NCBI GenBank assembly: GCA_017303805.1
Contig: JAFLBQ010000001.1
Span: forward strand, 496,001-560,000
Direction of reading: 5' to 3'
Length of the DNA: 64,000 nt
Origin: Cytophagales bacterium
GTDB lineage: Bacteria > Bacteroidota > Bacteroidia > Cytophagales > Cyclobacteriaceae
Shown in pieces: positions 53,448 through 61,802 of this stretch. A program made the position numbers and the translations under genes. The stretch's first letter is position 1; the number at the start of each line of letters is the position of its first letter. Below the pieces are notes generated by a model that saw only the letters and a list, made by a program, of their open reading frames with translations, made no database searches and was not told where the DNA came from.

Positions 53448-55247
53448 ATGAAAACACTCTTAACCCTGCTCCTCGTACTTGGTGTTACCTGCGCTCAATC
53501 ACAAAAGAAAGAGGCAGACAAACGCCTGGCGGGATTAGATACCGAATTACAAAAGGTGTTAGACACCTGGAAAGCATCCGGCTTTGCGGTGGCCGTTGTT
53601 GAAAAGAACAAAATAATTTATGCCAAGGGGTTTGGCTACCGCGATTATGAAAACAAACAACCGGTAACGCCCAATACATTGTTCGCGATAGGAAGTTGCA
53701 CCAAAGCATTTACATCGGCTGTATTAGGTCAACTGCGGCAGGAGCAAAAGTTGCAGTTTGAAGATCGGCCCTCCAGCTATGTACCCGAGTTGAAGTTTTT
53801 CAATGATCAGATGAATAACACCATTCAGATTCGTGATTTGATGAGCCATCGCACCGGTTTGCCGCGCCACGATTTTTCGTGGTACTTATTTCCAACCGAT
53901 TCGAAAGACAGCTTAATTCAACGCATTGCCCACCAGGAGCCGTTTGCCGGTGTGCGCGAAAAGTATTACTACAATAACTTTATGTTTTTGGCGCAAGGTG
54001 TAATTGCCGAAAAACTTACCGGCAAAACCTGGGAGGAAAATATAACCGAACGGTTTTTTAAACCCCTGGGCATGGTGCGTAGCAATCTTTCAATTACCGA
54101 TTTGAAGAAAGCCGGAGATGTTGCGTTTGGGTACGGGCTTGAGAATGAAACTAAAATTAAAAAGCTCGACTACTATCATATTGCGGGCATGGCTCCGGCC
54201 GGAAGCATTAACAGCAGTGTAAACGAGATGGCCAATTGGGTTAGCACCTGGATTAACGGTGGCAAGTTTAATGGCAAAGAAATTTTGCCGCCAGCTTATG
54301 TGGCAGAGGCATTTAGTTCTCAAATGTTGGTAAGTGCGGCTCTGCCCGATAAAACCAACCCCGATGTATTTCTTTCCAACTATGGTTATGGATGGTTTCT
54401 GGCTTCTTACAAAGGGCATTATCGCGTAGAGCACGGGGGCAACATCGATGGCTTTTCGGCAAGCACTTCTTTTTTTCCAAGCGATAGTGTGGGCATTATT
54501 GTGCTGGTGAATCAAAACGGTTCGAGCGTGCCTTCGGTGGTTCGTAACATGATCTCCGACCGCCTTCTGAAAGTAAGAGCCAATGATTGGAGTAAAGAAC
54601 TGAAGGAAAGACGCGACAAGGCCCTTGCCGAACAAAAGAAAGCAGCGGCCACGCGGTCGTCTAACAAAGTAAAAGGCACCCGGCCTTCGCATATTATGCA
54701 GGAGTTTACAGGCCGGTACAGCCACCCGGCTTATGGATCATTTACAATTACTTTCGTGCGCGACTCACTTTTTGCAAACTTCAAAAGAATGAAGTTATGG
54801 TTGGGGCATCATCATTACGATATCTTTAATTCATTTCCGGTTGTAAGCGGAAAGATTGACACCACAGAGGTAAATGCAACGCAATTTCAGTTTTATGGAA
54901 ACGAAACGGGCGAGATAACCCGTGTGGCTTTGAAACTCGAACCTACGCTTGCGCCCCTTGAATTTAAAAGAACACCCATTAAAGTGGATGTAACAGAAGC
55001 AAGTCTGCAGCACTTAGTAGGCGACTACGAATTAGGGGGCATGCTGGCAAAGTTCTTTTTAAAAAATGGTTCGTTGCGGTTGGTAGTACCGGGCCAGCCC
55101 GAGTATGAATTAATTCCTACGGGCAAAAACAAATTTGCCATTAAAGGGCTGGAAGGTTTTCGAATAGAATTTTCTGAAAATGGAGGCGCTGTTACCGAAT
55201 GTGTCTTCCATCAGCCCAATGGCGTATTCAAAGCAAAGCGGAAATAG
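53448..55247 (+). CDS. Serine hydrolase, beta-lactamase class C family, with C-terminal DUF3471-like domain
   Basis: A 599-residue exported hydrolase. The signal peptide ends near TCAQS (residue 17). The penicillin-binding-like domain has S83-C-T-K86 (SxxK), Y175-N-N177 (YxN) and EHGGNIDGF (HxG type motif) in the usual order. Residues ~410-599 form two small beta-rich segments (EFTGRYSHPAYGSFTITF and LVGDYELGGMLAKFF) resembling DUF3471 and the lipocalin-like tails of esterase EstB-type proteins. It probably acts in the periplasm as a peptidase or esterase rather than a true beta-lactamase. Its 3' end overlaps the convergent YkvA-like gene by 20 bases. Confidence 0.87.
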   Translation: MKTLLTLLLVLGVTCAQSQKKEADKRLAGLDTELQKVLDTWKASGFAVAVVEKNKIIYAKGFGYRDYENKQPVTPNTLFAIGSCTKAFTSAVLGQLRQEQKLQFEDRPSSYVPELKFFNDQMNNTIQIRDLMSHRTGLPRHDFSWYLFPTDSKDSLIQRIAHQEPFAGVREKYYYNNFMFLAQGVIAEKLTGKTWEENITERFFKPLGMVRSNLSITDLKKAGDVAFGYGLENETKIKKLDYYHIAGMAPAGSINSSVNEMANWVSTWINGGKFNGKEILPPAYVAEAFSSQMLVSAALPDKTNPDVFLSNYGYGWFLASYKGHYRVEHGGNIDGFSASTSFFPSDSVGIIVLVNQNGSSVPSVVRNMISDRLLKVRANDWSKELKERRDKALAEQKKAAATRSSNKVKGTRPSHIMQEFTGRYSHPAYGSFTITFVRDSLFANFKRMKLWLGHHHYDIFNSFPVVSGKIDTTEVNATQFQFYGNETGEITRVALKLEPTLAPLEFKRTPIKVDVTEASLQHLVGDYELGGMLAKFFLKNGSLRLVVPGQPEYELIPTGKNKFAIKGLEGFRIEFSENGGAVTECVFHQPNGVFKAKRK

Positions 55248-55635
55248 CTTTTTGTTTTTCCCAGGCATCGAAGGCGAGCAACTCCTCGCTGGCGGTATTT
55301 ACTACCCAGGCAAGTATGGTCATGTCATCGGCAAGCCCAATGGCAGGTAGTACATCGGGCACAAGATCTAGCGGGTTTACAAAGTAAATGCAGGCTGCCA
55401 GCAAGGCAACCAAAAGCCGGGGCGATTGAAAGCGGTAGCCGCCCGTAAGGCTGGCCTTTATAAGGCGGCCTATTTGTAACGTTTGTTGTTTTAAGCGGGT
55501 GCGTCCGCTGGCCGACCAGTCTGCGCGACTCACTTTTAGGGTGAGTTCGAAAATTAAACGGCCAATTCGGGCAGGCTTCCCCTTTAATCGGGTGGCCTGG
55601 TGCAAGGCAAGTCTAAAAAAGCGGTTGGTCTTCAT
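55228..55635 (-). CDS. YkvA family (DUF1232) membrane protein
   Basis: A 135-residue protein with the DUF1232 core YFVNPLDLVPDVLPAIGLADDMTIL at about 87-111, including the PxDxxPD-like pattern and a following ADD. The first 75 residues are basic and helical, and the domain contains one or two membrane segments. ATG 55635 was chosen over GTG 55638. The last 20 bases overlap the end of the serine hydrolase gene on the other strand. The function of the family is not established. Confidence 0.82.
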   Translation of the reverse strand: MKTNRFFRLALHQATRLKGKPARIGRLIFELTLKVSRADWSASGRTRLKQQTLQIGRLIKASLTGGYRFQSPRLLVALLAACIYFVNPLDLVPDVLPAIGLADDMTILAWVVNTASEELLAFDAWEKQKAISALL

Positions 55636-55761
55636 CACATACAGGGTAACGTAAAATTATCCGGTTTCATTCATCAGGCTAGAAATTTATGATACTTGTC
55701 ATTGAAACTGGTTGGGAATATTTGCAATTTTCTATTGCGTTCGCACTAAACCACCTGCACT

Positions 55762-56514
55762 ATGGAAACCTCTGCCCGTCAGTTTATCGAAACCTGGGAT
55801 CATTATCTGATTTTAGGTGCATATGCTTGTTTTGGAGTAGCCGTGTTGATTTTGATTTTTCATGAGATCAAACTCATTACGATTAAAGAACATAAAGACC
55901 GCTACGACTACGTAAACCTTCATGAAATAAAGTTTTTCTGGTATGCCATCTTGAGTGTAATAATCGGGCTTGCGCTTTTTGCCACTGCCGAGGTTACACC
56001 CGTGCTTCCGGTTGATGACTCACTCAAACTGTACGTGAGCTTTTTCTTTCTTGCGGGTTCGTTTGTAATTGTGTACCTGCTGCTCTCCAGTCTTATCAAA
56101 ATTCAATATCCAAAGTTGCTGGAAGGTCGGCTGAAGCGAATCCGCGCCAGCGCCCGCAAATCTTCTGCTGGTAATACCATGCGTAAACTCTCAGAAGAAG
56201 AAGGTTCTGTTCATTTGGATGCCGAGCAATTGGCACAACATCGCAGCGATATTCATTCTGTAGAGTACGATGTTTGGTTGGATGAAAAAACAGGGGAGAA
56301 GAAGGTTGAAAAATACCTGGCCTACCAGCATGCAGAAAAATGCAGCGAGTGCGGTTTCTATACCATGAAAATCGATTCGGAAGAAATTGAAAAGCAACCC
56401 ACCCAAACCGAAGACGGTTTGCTTTTGGAACATTATAGATGCAGTTACTGCAAGCACCGCGAGGCAAAAGAAGTAGTGATCGCTGCACTCAGCTCAAACG
56501 TGAAGGGCGCTTAA
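55762..56514 (+). CDS. Membrane protein with C-terminal zinc-ribbon-like domain
   Basis: A 250-residue protein with three membrane segments (about 15-34, 57-75 and 90-112), a basic helical linker, and a soluble tail. The tail carries CSECGFYTMK and CSYCKHREAKE, two Cys-x-x-Cys knuckles about 35 residues apart that could bind one zinc. The linker has a long acidic/basic helix (RKLSEEEGSVHLDAEQLAQHRSD). I do not recognise the family. The next gene starts ten bases on, so the two may be co-transcribed. Confidence 0.72.
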   Translation: METSARQFIETWDHYLILGAYACFGVAVLILIFHEIKLITIKEHKDRYDYVNLHEIKFFWYAILSVIIGLALFATAEVTPVLPVDDSLKLYVSFFFLAGSFVIVYLLLSSLIKIQYPKLLEGRLKRIRASARKSSAGNTMRKLSEEEGSVHLDAEQLAQHRSDIHSVEYDVWLDEKTGEKKVEKYLAYQHAEKCSECGFYTMKIDSEEIEKQPTQTEDGLLLEHYRCSYCKHREAKEVVIAALSSNVKGA

Positions 56515-56523
56515 GAGCAACTT

Positions 56524-56889
56524 ATGGCGCGTTGGCTGGTTGCCTTGCTTTCGGCTGTGGTAGTCTTTCATGTGTTGGTGGTGCTGCAGGTTGTTCCCCC
56601 GGAAATTGTGTGGGGCGGCAGGCTTACCTCCCGGCAAGAATTAATTCACTTCGAAGCAGTTTCAATAACGCTTAATTTGTTCATGATCTTCGTGGCGTGC
56701 CATCCCGCAGGCTTTTTAAAGGTGTTGAATACCCGGCTGATAAAATGGCTGCTGGCGATAATGGCTGCACTGTTTGCGCTTAATACCGTTGGCAACCTGT
56801 TGGCCAATAATCCGCTGGAGCGATGGATTTTTACCCCGCTTACCGCAACGTTAGCGGTGCTCTGTACCCTTATAGTTCGAAAACTGTAA
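56524..56889 (+). CDS. Small four-helix membrane protein
   Basis: A 121-residue hydrophobic protein with four predicted helices (about 3-25, 43-60, 72-91 and 100-118) and short loops. WGGRLTSRQELIHFEAVSI between helices 1 and 2 is the only polar stretch. This general layout is seen in small unnamed membrane proteins of Bacteroidota. It follows the zinc-ribbon protein by nine bases and ends two bases from the convergent methyltransferase gene. The function is unknown. Confidence 0.68.
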   Translation: MARWLVALLSAVVVFHVLVVLQVVPPEIVWGGRLTSRQELIHFEAVSITLNLFMIFVACHPAGFLKVLNTRLIKWLLAIMAALFALNTVGNLLANNPLERWIFTPLTATLAVLCTLIVRKL

Positions 56890-56891
56890 CG

Positions 56892-57692
56892 TTACTTGGT
56901 TAGTACATACCGATAGTAAAATCGGGTACCATCTTTCAGGTTGCGATAAAATTTAGAGCCAACCACACCGGCAAATTCGGCAAATAACTTTTGCCATTTA
57001 GGCGGCACCAGTTCACGAATGCGTTTTTGTTTTGCTTCGTCTTCCGCTTCAATAGCCAGCACCACACGGCTGGTAATGTTTTCTTCCTGCTTCAGGGTTA
57101 ATCCACTTTCAGCAAGTAATCGATTTAGCTCAGCCATATCCTGAGCGTATCGAAAATCAACCATCAGAAAAGAACCTCCGGGTTTCAGTACTCGTTTTAC
57201 TTCACTTAAAAATTTCTTTACCGATCCGTATGCATGGCAAGACTCTACGTTAACCACCACATCGATGCTGTTGTCGGCTAATGGAATGTTTTCTGCGCTA
57301 CCTTGAATGAATTTAAGATTGGGGCGACTATGCAGCTTATTGGCAAGATCAACAGCATGCTGTGCCAGGTCCAAACCGGTGTACTGCTTTGGTTTAAAAA
57401 AACCGGCCAGGTGCAGCGCGCCACCCCCGCGCCCGCTGCCTACTTCCAATACCACTTTGTCGCTTAAATCGGCTTTGCTTGCAAGATGGTGGTACATGAG
57501 CAGCGGATACACCTGCAAAGGTTGTGTGGCAAACGTAGGAGTGGGTTCTTCGGCTGTAGGGAAATAGCCGTAGTTCATAAAGTGCCAGTCTTTGGCAGGA
57601 ATGTGTTTGGCCAACCACTCGTAGGTTATTTTAGCATTCATTCGCTTAAACCAGGCAAAGCGCTTAAAAGGCGAGAGTAAAGTTTTAATCAT
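56892..57692 (-). CDS. Class I SAM-dependent methyltransferase
   Basis: A 266-residue methyltransferase with Rossmann motif I VVLEVGSGRGGGALHLA near 80-96, motif II region YTGLDLAQ, FIQGSAENIPLADNSIDVVVNVESCH as the motif III/IV part, and LKPGGSFLMVDFR after it. The N-terminal FMNYGYFP and the AYG after the Cys recall methyltransferases of the phthiotriol/polyketide O-methyltransferase group, but the acceptor cannot be predicted. It is cytoplasmic and convergent with the small membrane protein gene. Confidence 0.87.
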   Translation of the reverse strand: MIKTLLSPFKRFAWFKRMNAKITYEWLAKHIPAKDWHFMNYGYFPTAEEPTPTFATQPLQVYPLLMYHHLASKADLSDKVVLEVGSGRGGGALHLAGFFKPKQYTGLDLAQHAVDLANKLHSRPNLKFIQGSAENIPLADNSIDVVVNVESCHAYGSVKKFLSEVKRVLKPGGSFLMVDFRYAQDMAELNRLLAESGLTLKQEENITSRVVLAIEAEDEAKQKRIRELVPPKWQKLFAEFAGVVGSKFYRNLKDGTRFYYRYVLTK

Positions 57693-57760
57693 GAGGTAGC
57701 GGTTTTAGGGTTGGGCAAGTTAAAGGAAAAATTCAGTTATATTTTCGAGCTAGAAAACAG

Positions 57761-58147
57761 ATGCGAAAACTTGGATTGATTAGCCTGGTGGTGCACGATT
57801 ACGATCAAGCGCTTGATTTCTACCTGAACAAACTTGATTTTGTTTTGGTAGAAGATACCGCTTTATCGGAAAACAAACGGTGGGTTGTGGTTGCACCCGC
57901 GCAGGATTCGGAATGCCGGTTGTTGTTAGCGAAAGCAGCCACTACCGAACAGCAGCGGTTCATTGGCAACCAAACCGGTGGCCGTGTGTTTCTGTTTCTC
58001 AACACCGACAACTTCTGGCGGGATTATGAAAAGCTAACGGAAAGAAACGTGAAGTTTGTTCGTGAGCCCAATGAAGAGCCCTATGGCACGGTAGCGGTGT
58101 TTGAAGATTTGTATGGCAACCTTTGGGATTTAATTGAGCACAAATAG
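57761..58147 (+). CDS. VOC family (glyoxalase/bleomycin resistance-like) protein
   Basis: A 128-residue single-domain vicinal oxygen chelate protein. It begins with the usual GLISLVVHDYDQALDFYLNKLDFVLVED and ends with VAVFEDLYGNLWDLIEHK, where the final Glu is a typical metal ligand. Such proteins dimerise and can be glyoxalase-like enzymes, dioxygenases or binding proteins, and nothing here decides between them. It stands alone, 68 bases from the divergent methyltransferase, with a shared hairpin 3' to it. Confidence 0.85.
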   Translation: MRKLGLISLVVHDYDQALDFYLNKLDFVLVEDTALSENKRWVVVAPAQDSECRLLLAKAATTEQQRFIGNQTGGRVFLFLNTDNFWRDYEKLTERNVKFVREPNEEPYGTVAVFEDLYGNLWDLIEHK

Positions 58148-58149
58148 AA

Positions 58150-58176
58150 AAGGCTGCCTTTGGTAAAAGCAGCCTT
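58150..58176. terminator. Hairpin between convergent VOC and MFS genes
   Basis: AAGGCTGC (58150-58157) pairs exactly with GCAGCCTT (58169-58176), and the stem can extend inward with one mismatch. On the minus strand it is followed by TTTCTATTT, so it best ends the MFS transcript. The plus-strand side has few T residues. Confidence 0.6.
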
Positions 58177-58195
58177 CCGTTTAAGTTATTAAAAT

Positions 58196-59407
58196 TTAAT
58201 GAGCAGCCTTTGCCCGACTTCGCATCCAAAATAAAAGTATTACAAACAGTACAATCAAGATTGCTGGAAACGTAATCATTGTTTTTAACGTTGACTGTCC
58301 GGCCACTAATTCTATTGCATCACCTGTTATGCCCGATGCTGTCGCTTTTTCTTTCGCACTATCAATCCAACCACCAATAATCGGCTGCCAGATTGAGGTT
58401 GAAAACATTCCAAATGCTCCTACTACCGACATCCCAATGGCACCAGTAGCCGGCATTTTTTCGGCAGTAAAACCAATCATGTTAGGCCAGAAGTAACATA
58501 CACCCACGGCAAAAACAATAGCGGCAACATAAACCATCGAGCCGGTTTGAGTGCTGAAAAGAAAAATACCCAGCGCGGTAAAGATGGCCGATCCCAACAA
58601 CACCCCGGTTTGATCAAACTTATGCACAAACTCGCCACCAAAGTAGCGGCCAACAGCCATCAATCCGGTTACAAGTGCTAGAATTACCATAGGTTCAGCG
58701 CCACTCTTAGCCATGATAATACCTGTCCATTGTTGCGGGCCAAATTCTGAGATGGCAGTAAGTGTCATACAGGCACAAATGAAAATGAAAAGAGGTGTAG
58801 CCATCGCTTTCAAATTGGCAGTAAGCGAGCCTGCGTCACCCTTTGTTTCCGGAAAGGCTTGGCCATAGAACAGGTAGGCATAAATAACAGTAGGCAATAC
58901 GATTACCCAAATCTGGGCTTCCCATCCAAGTTGCATTTTGGTCATGGCCAGTGAAATCAAGCTTCCCAATACAATACCCCCGGGGAACCACATGTGAAAG
59001 CGATTCATAAGCGTGTTCATTCGCTTACCACTGTAGCTGGTTGCTATTAGGGGATTGCAGGCCGCTTCGGTACAGCCATTGCCTAATCCAATAAACAGGG
59101 TAGAGATAAGCAAGCCGATGTAGCCACCGGAAAAAATAGTAAGTAAGATCCCGATCGTGTGCGCTACAAAAGCAAAATTCATAATGCGCTTGGGACCGAT
59201 GGTATCGTAAAAGATGCCACCCAGCACCATCGAAATAGGAAAGCCCACAAACCACATGGTGTTGATGAAGCCGAGTTGTTCGTTGGTAAGATTGAAAGTA
59301 GCACCAAGCTCCGGCAAAATTCCAGCCCGGATGCTAAAAGAAAAGGCGGTTGTTATTAAGGCAAAGCAACTTGCATAAAACAGCCTGATATTAGGTTTAT
59401 CGCTCAT
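58196..59407 (-). CDS. MFS transporter, probable sugar transporter of the xylose locus
   Basis: A 403-residue major facilitator with 12 predicted helices. YDTIGPKRIMNF is the loop 2-3 motif, and FIGLGNGCTEAACNPLIATSY and FHMWFPGGIVLGSL resemble the FucP/nucleoside-proton symporter-like branch. It lies 97 bases downstream of the Nudix-type regulator on the same strand and may be co-transcribed with it, back to back with xylB-xylA. A role in pentose uptake is inferred only from this position. Confidence 0.8.
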   Translation of the reverse strand: MSDKPNIRLFYASCFALITTAFSFSIRAGILPELGATFNLTNEQLGFINTMWFVGFPISMVLGGIFYDTIGPKRIMNFAFVAHTIGILLTIFSGGYIGLLISTLFIGLGNGCTEAACNPLIATSYSGKRMNTLMNRFHMWFPGGIVLGSLISLAMTKMQLGWEAQIWVIVLPTVIYAYLFYGQAFPETKGDAGSLTANLKAMATPLFIFICACMTLTAISEFGPQQWTGIIMAKSGAEPMVILALVTGLMAVGRYFGGEFVHKFDQTGVLLGSAIFTALGIFLFSTQTGSMVYVAAIVFAVGVCYFWPNMIGFTAEKMPATGAIGMSVVGAFGMFSTSIWQPIIGGWIDSAKEKATASGITGDAIELVAGQSTLKTMITFPAILIVLFVILLFWMRSRAKAAH

Positions 59408-59504
59408 ACGTGTGTGTGTTAGGGTTTTGATTTAAGGTTTAGAAATATGTGATGAAAATTAGTTGGATGCAAACGGTTGATATAAAATTGAAAAAAAAGG
59501 GTTG

Positions 59505-60200
59505 TCATAATTCAAATACCATCCCGCTTTTGCGGAGGGTAACATACATACGCTTGTCAAATTTGTAAAGGGCTGCCGCGCGGTGCGAAACATCTTTCTG
59601 CTTTTCTTTACAGTTAATCAATAACTTCATCTTGCCCAGCTTGCGCCTGAAGTTCGACTTATCCATCTTGGTTTCCAGAATAGCTTCGTACAGCTCCTGT
59701 AATTGTAGTAAGGTGAACTTTTCGGGTAGCAGGTTAAAACCTACAGGCTCATGCCTTACCGTGTGTTTCAATCGCTTAAACCCGTAGTCCAGAATTTGAT
59801 TGTGATCGTAAATTAATGGCGGCACATCGTGGATGTTAAACCACTGTACATCCGATGCTGTAAAGCCGGGGATAAGCGCGTAGTTCTCTTCGTTTACCAA
59901 CGCATAGTACGCCACCGTAACAACCCGCTTAACCGGAAAGCGGTGCGGATCGCCAAAAGCCTTCAATTGTTCCAGGTAAATGTCACTGATTCCCGTAAGG
60001 GATTTAAGCAGCCGCTTGGCGGCATCGTCCACGCTTTCGCCATAAGTAATCCAGCCTCCGGGCAGCGCCCACTTGCCCTCGCTTATGCCTTCGCCATGTT
60101 TTACCAGCAGGATATCCAGTTTGCCATCCTTAAAACCAAAAATCACACAGTCGATTGACAGTGCCTCGATAATGCTGCCGGGCTGGATCAGATTTTCCAT
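59505..60200 (-). CDS. Nudix-fold sugar-responsive transcriptional regulator (NrtR/AraR-like)
   Basis: A 231-residue protein: an N-terminal Nudix domain (1-145) and a C-terminal winged-helix domain (~150-231, LLPEKFTLLQLQELYEAILETKMDKSNFRRKL). The Nudix box GGWITYGESVDDAAKRLLKSLTGI at 48-71 keeps the outer Gly, Glu and Arg. The catalytic stretch that should read R-E-U-x-E-E is instead R63-L-L-K-S-L68, so all three metal-binding Glu are gone. This is expected for a ligand sensor and not a hydrolase. Nudix-type regulators control arabinose and xylose genes in Bacteroides. It diverges from xylB with an inverted repeat in the 68-base gap, so a xylose-responsive regulator is the best reading. Confidence 0.85.
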   Translation of the reverse strand: MENLIQPGSIIEALSIDCVIFGFKDGKLDILLVKHGEGISEGKWALPGGWITYGESVDDAAKRLLKSLTGISDIYLEQLKAFGDPHRFPVKRVVTVAYYALVNEENYALIPGFTASDVQWFNIHDVPPLIYDHNQILDYGFKRLKHTVRHEPVGFNLLPEKFTLLQLQELYEAILETKMDKSNFRRKLGKMKLLINCKEKQKDVSHRAAALYKFDKRMYVTLRKSGMVFEL

Positions 60201-60219
60201 AAAAATTCTCCGGCTAATA

Positions 60220-60238
60220 TATGGTCGTTTTGACTATA
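60220..60238. promoter_or_regulatory. Candidate operator between the Nudix regulator and xylB
   Basis: TATGGTC (60220-60226) and GACTATA (60232-60238) form an inverted repeat with one mismatch around a five-base spacer. It covers the place where a -33 element of the xylB promoter should be, so a bound regulator could block or recruit polymerase. Confidence 0.5.
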
Positions 60239-60244
60239 AGTAAA

Positions 60245-60252
60245 TACTTTTG
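60245..60252 (+). promoter_or_regulatory. Candidate -7 box of the xylB promoter
   Basis: TACTTTTG fits the phylum TAnnTTTG consensus exactly and lies 16 bases before the ATG at 60269. No TTG is found 17-23 bases upstream; the inverted repeat lies there instead. Confidence 0.5.
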
Positions 60253-60268
60253 GCAACAATTCAATCGT

Positions 60269-61771
60269 ATGCAGGAGTATATTTTGGGCCTCGATATCGG
60301 AAGTTCATCGGTAAAAGCTTCGCTGGTAAGCATCAGCACCGGCCAGCGGGTGGCTTCGGCCCAATCGCCTGCCGAGGAAATGGAGATGCTTGCCGTGCAA
60401 CCGGGTTGGGCCGAGCAGGAACCTGAAACCTGGTGGCAACATACGCTTGCTTGCGTTCGACAAACGTTGGCGCAGGCAAACGCCAAAGGCGAGCAGGTAA
60501 AGGGAATAGGAATTGCCTACCAAATGCATGGGCTGGTTTGCCTGGACAAAAGCGGCAACCCGGTTCGGCCATCCATTATCTGGTGCGATAGCCGGGCGGT
60601 ACCATACGGTGAGGAAGCCTTTCATTCCCTCGGTGCGTCCTATTGTTTATCGCATTTCCTTAACTCGCCCGGAAACTTTACGGCATCAAAGCTTAAATGG
60701 GTAAAAGAAAATGAACCTGCCGCTTACGAGCGCATTCACAAAATAATGTTGCCGGGAGACTACATCGCCTTTAGGCTTACGGGCGAAACAACCACTACCG
60801 ATACGGGGTTATCGGAAGGTATTTTTTGGGATTTTAAAACGGGTTCGATAGCGCAATCGCTGTTGGATCATTATGGTATAAGCGCTGAGCTGTTGCCTGA
60901 GATTAAGCCCGTATTTTCTATTCAGGCCGAGGTAAATACTAATGGAGCCGAGCTTACCGGATTAAAAAAAGGAACCCCGGTTTCGTACCGCGCAGGCGAC
61001 CAGCCCAACAATGCATTTTCTCTGAATGTATTAAACCCAGGCGAGACTGCGGCTACAGCAGGTACTTCGGGAGTAATTTATAGTGTTACCGAAAACAATA
61101 CGTTTGATCAGCAATCACGCGTAAATGCATTTATACATGTGAACAACCAGGCCCGGCAAAAGCGCAACGGTATTTTACTTTGCGTGAATGGTACGGGGAT
61201 TTTGAACAGTTGGCTGCGCAAGAATGTTCGCAGCGTAGATGCATTTCCGTACACCAAAATAAACGAGTTGGCTGCGGGGGTACGGGTGGGTGCCGATGGG
61301 TTGCTCATGTTGCCTTTTGGTAACGGAGCGGAGCGCATCTTAGAAAACAAAGTAATCAACGCATCGTGGCACGGTCTTGATTTTAACAGACATTCTCAAG
61401 CGCATGTATTTCGTGCGGCACAGGAAGGCATTGTGTTTGCACTTCGTTACGGATTCGATATTCTTCAATCGATGGGTGTACAATCTCAGGTAATCCGGGC
61501 GGGCCATGCCAACATGTTTTTGAGTCCGGTATTCAGAAATGCTTTTGTAAACACCATTGGTGCACGTTTGGAACTTTACGATACCGATGGTGCTATGGGT
61601 GCTGCGCTGGGTGCGGGAGTAGGGGCTGGTATTTATTCAGATTTTAAACAAGCATTCACTGGCCTGAAGTTGTTACACGAAGAACAACCTGTACACAATC
61701 AGCAAGAAGAATACGAAGCAACTTATCAAAAGTGGAAGAGTGTATTAGATAGACAACTTACTTTAAAATAA
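60269..61771 (+). CDS. xylB: Xylulokinase
   Basis: A 500-residue FGGY kinase phosphorylating D-xylulose to xylulose-5-phosphate. [17 protein letters not shown] is the N-terminal phosphate loop. [14 protein letters not shown] and IIWCDSRA are xylulokinase blocks, [30 protein letters not shown] holds the catalytic Asp region, and [21 protein letters not shown] is in the C-terminal domain. I start at ATG 60269, directly before the ATPase fold; an in-frame start at 60221 would run through the operator and the promoter box and add 16 unrelated residues. xylA follows after 31 bases. Confidence 0.92.
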   Translation: MQEYILGLDIGSSSVKASLVSISTGQRVASAQSPAEEMEMLAVQPGWAEQEPETWWQHTLACVRQTLAQANAKGEQVKGIGIAYQMHGLVCLDKSGNPVRPSIIWCDSRAVPYGEEAFHSLGASYCLSHFLNSPGNFTASKLKWVKENEPAAYERIHKIMLPGDYIAFRLTGETTTTDTGLSEGIFWDFKTGSIAQSLLDHYGISAELLPEIKPVFSIQAEVNTNGAELTGLKKGTPVSYRAGDQPNNAFSLNVLNPGETAATAGTSGVIYSVTENNTFDQQSRVNAFIHVNNQARQKRNGILLCVNGTGILNSWLRKNVRSVDAFPYTKINELAAGVRVGADGLLMLPFGNGAERILENKVINASWHGLDFNRHSQAHVFRAAQEGIVFALRYGFDILQSMGVQSQVIRAGHANMFLSPVFRNAFVNTIGARLELYDTDGAMGAALGAGVGAGIYSDFKQAFTGLKLLHEEQPVHNQQEEYEATYQKWKSVLDRQLTLK

Positions 61772-61802
61772 TTCAAATCGTTCCAAACTAAAATCTGAGA
61801 CC

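Noticed and set aside
54090-54725. 211-codon open frame on the minus strand
   Set aside because: Antisense to the serine hydrolase; the product is rich in His, Arg and Cys in a pattern typical of reverse reading, with no domain.
59469-59480. GCAAACGGTTGA upstream of the MFS gene as a LacI site
   Set aside because: It shares the GCAAACG core with the lacI palindrome, but the second half is degenerate, and the core also occurs inside several coding regions of this window.
60221-60268. Upstream in-frame start of xylB
   Set aside because: It would translate the inverted repeat and the TACTTTTG box and add residues (MVVLTISKYFWQQFNR) not found before the ATPase fold in FGGY kinases.
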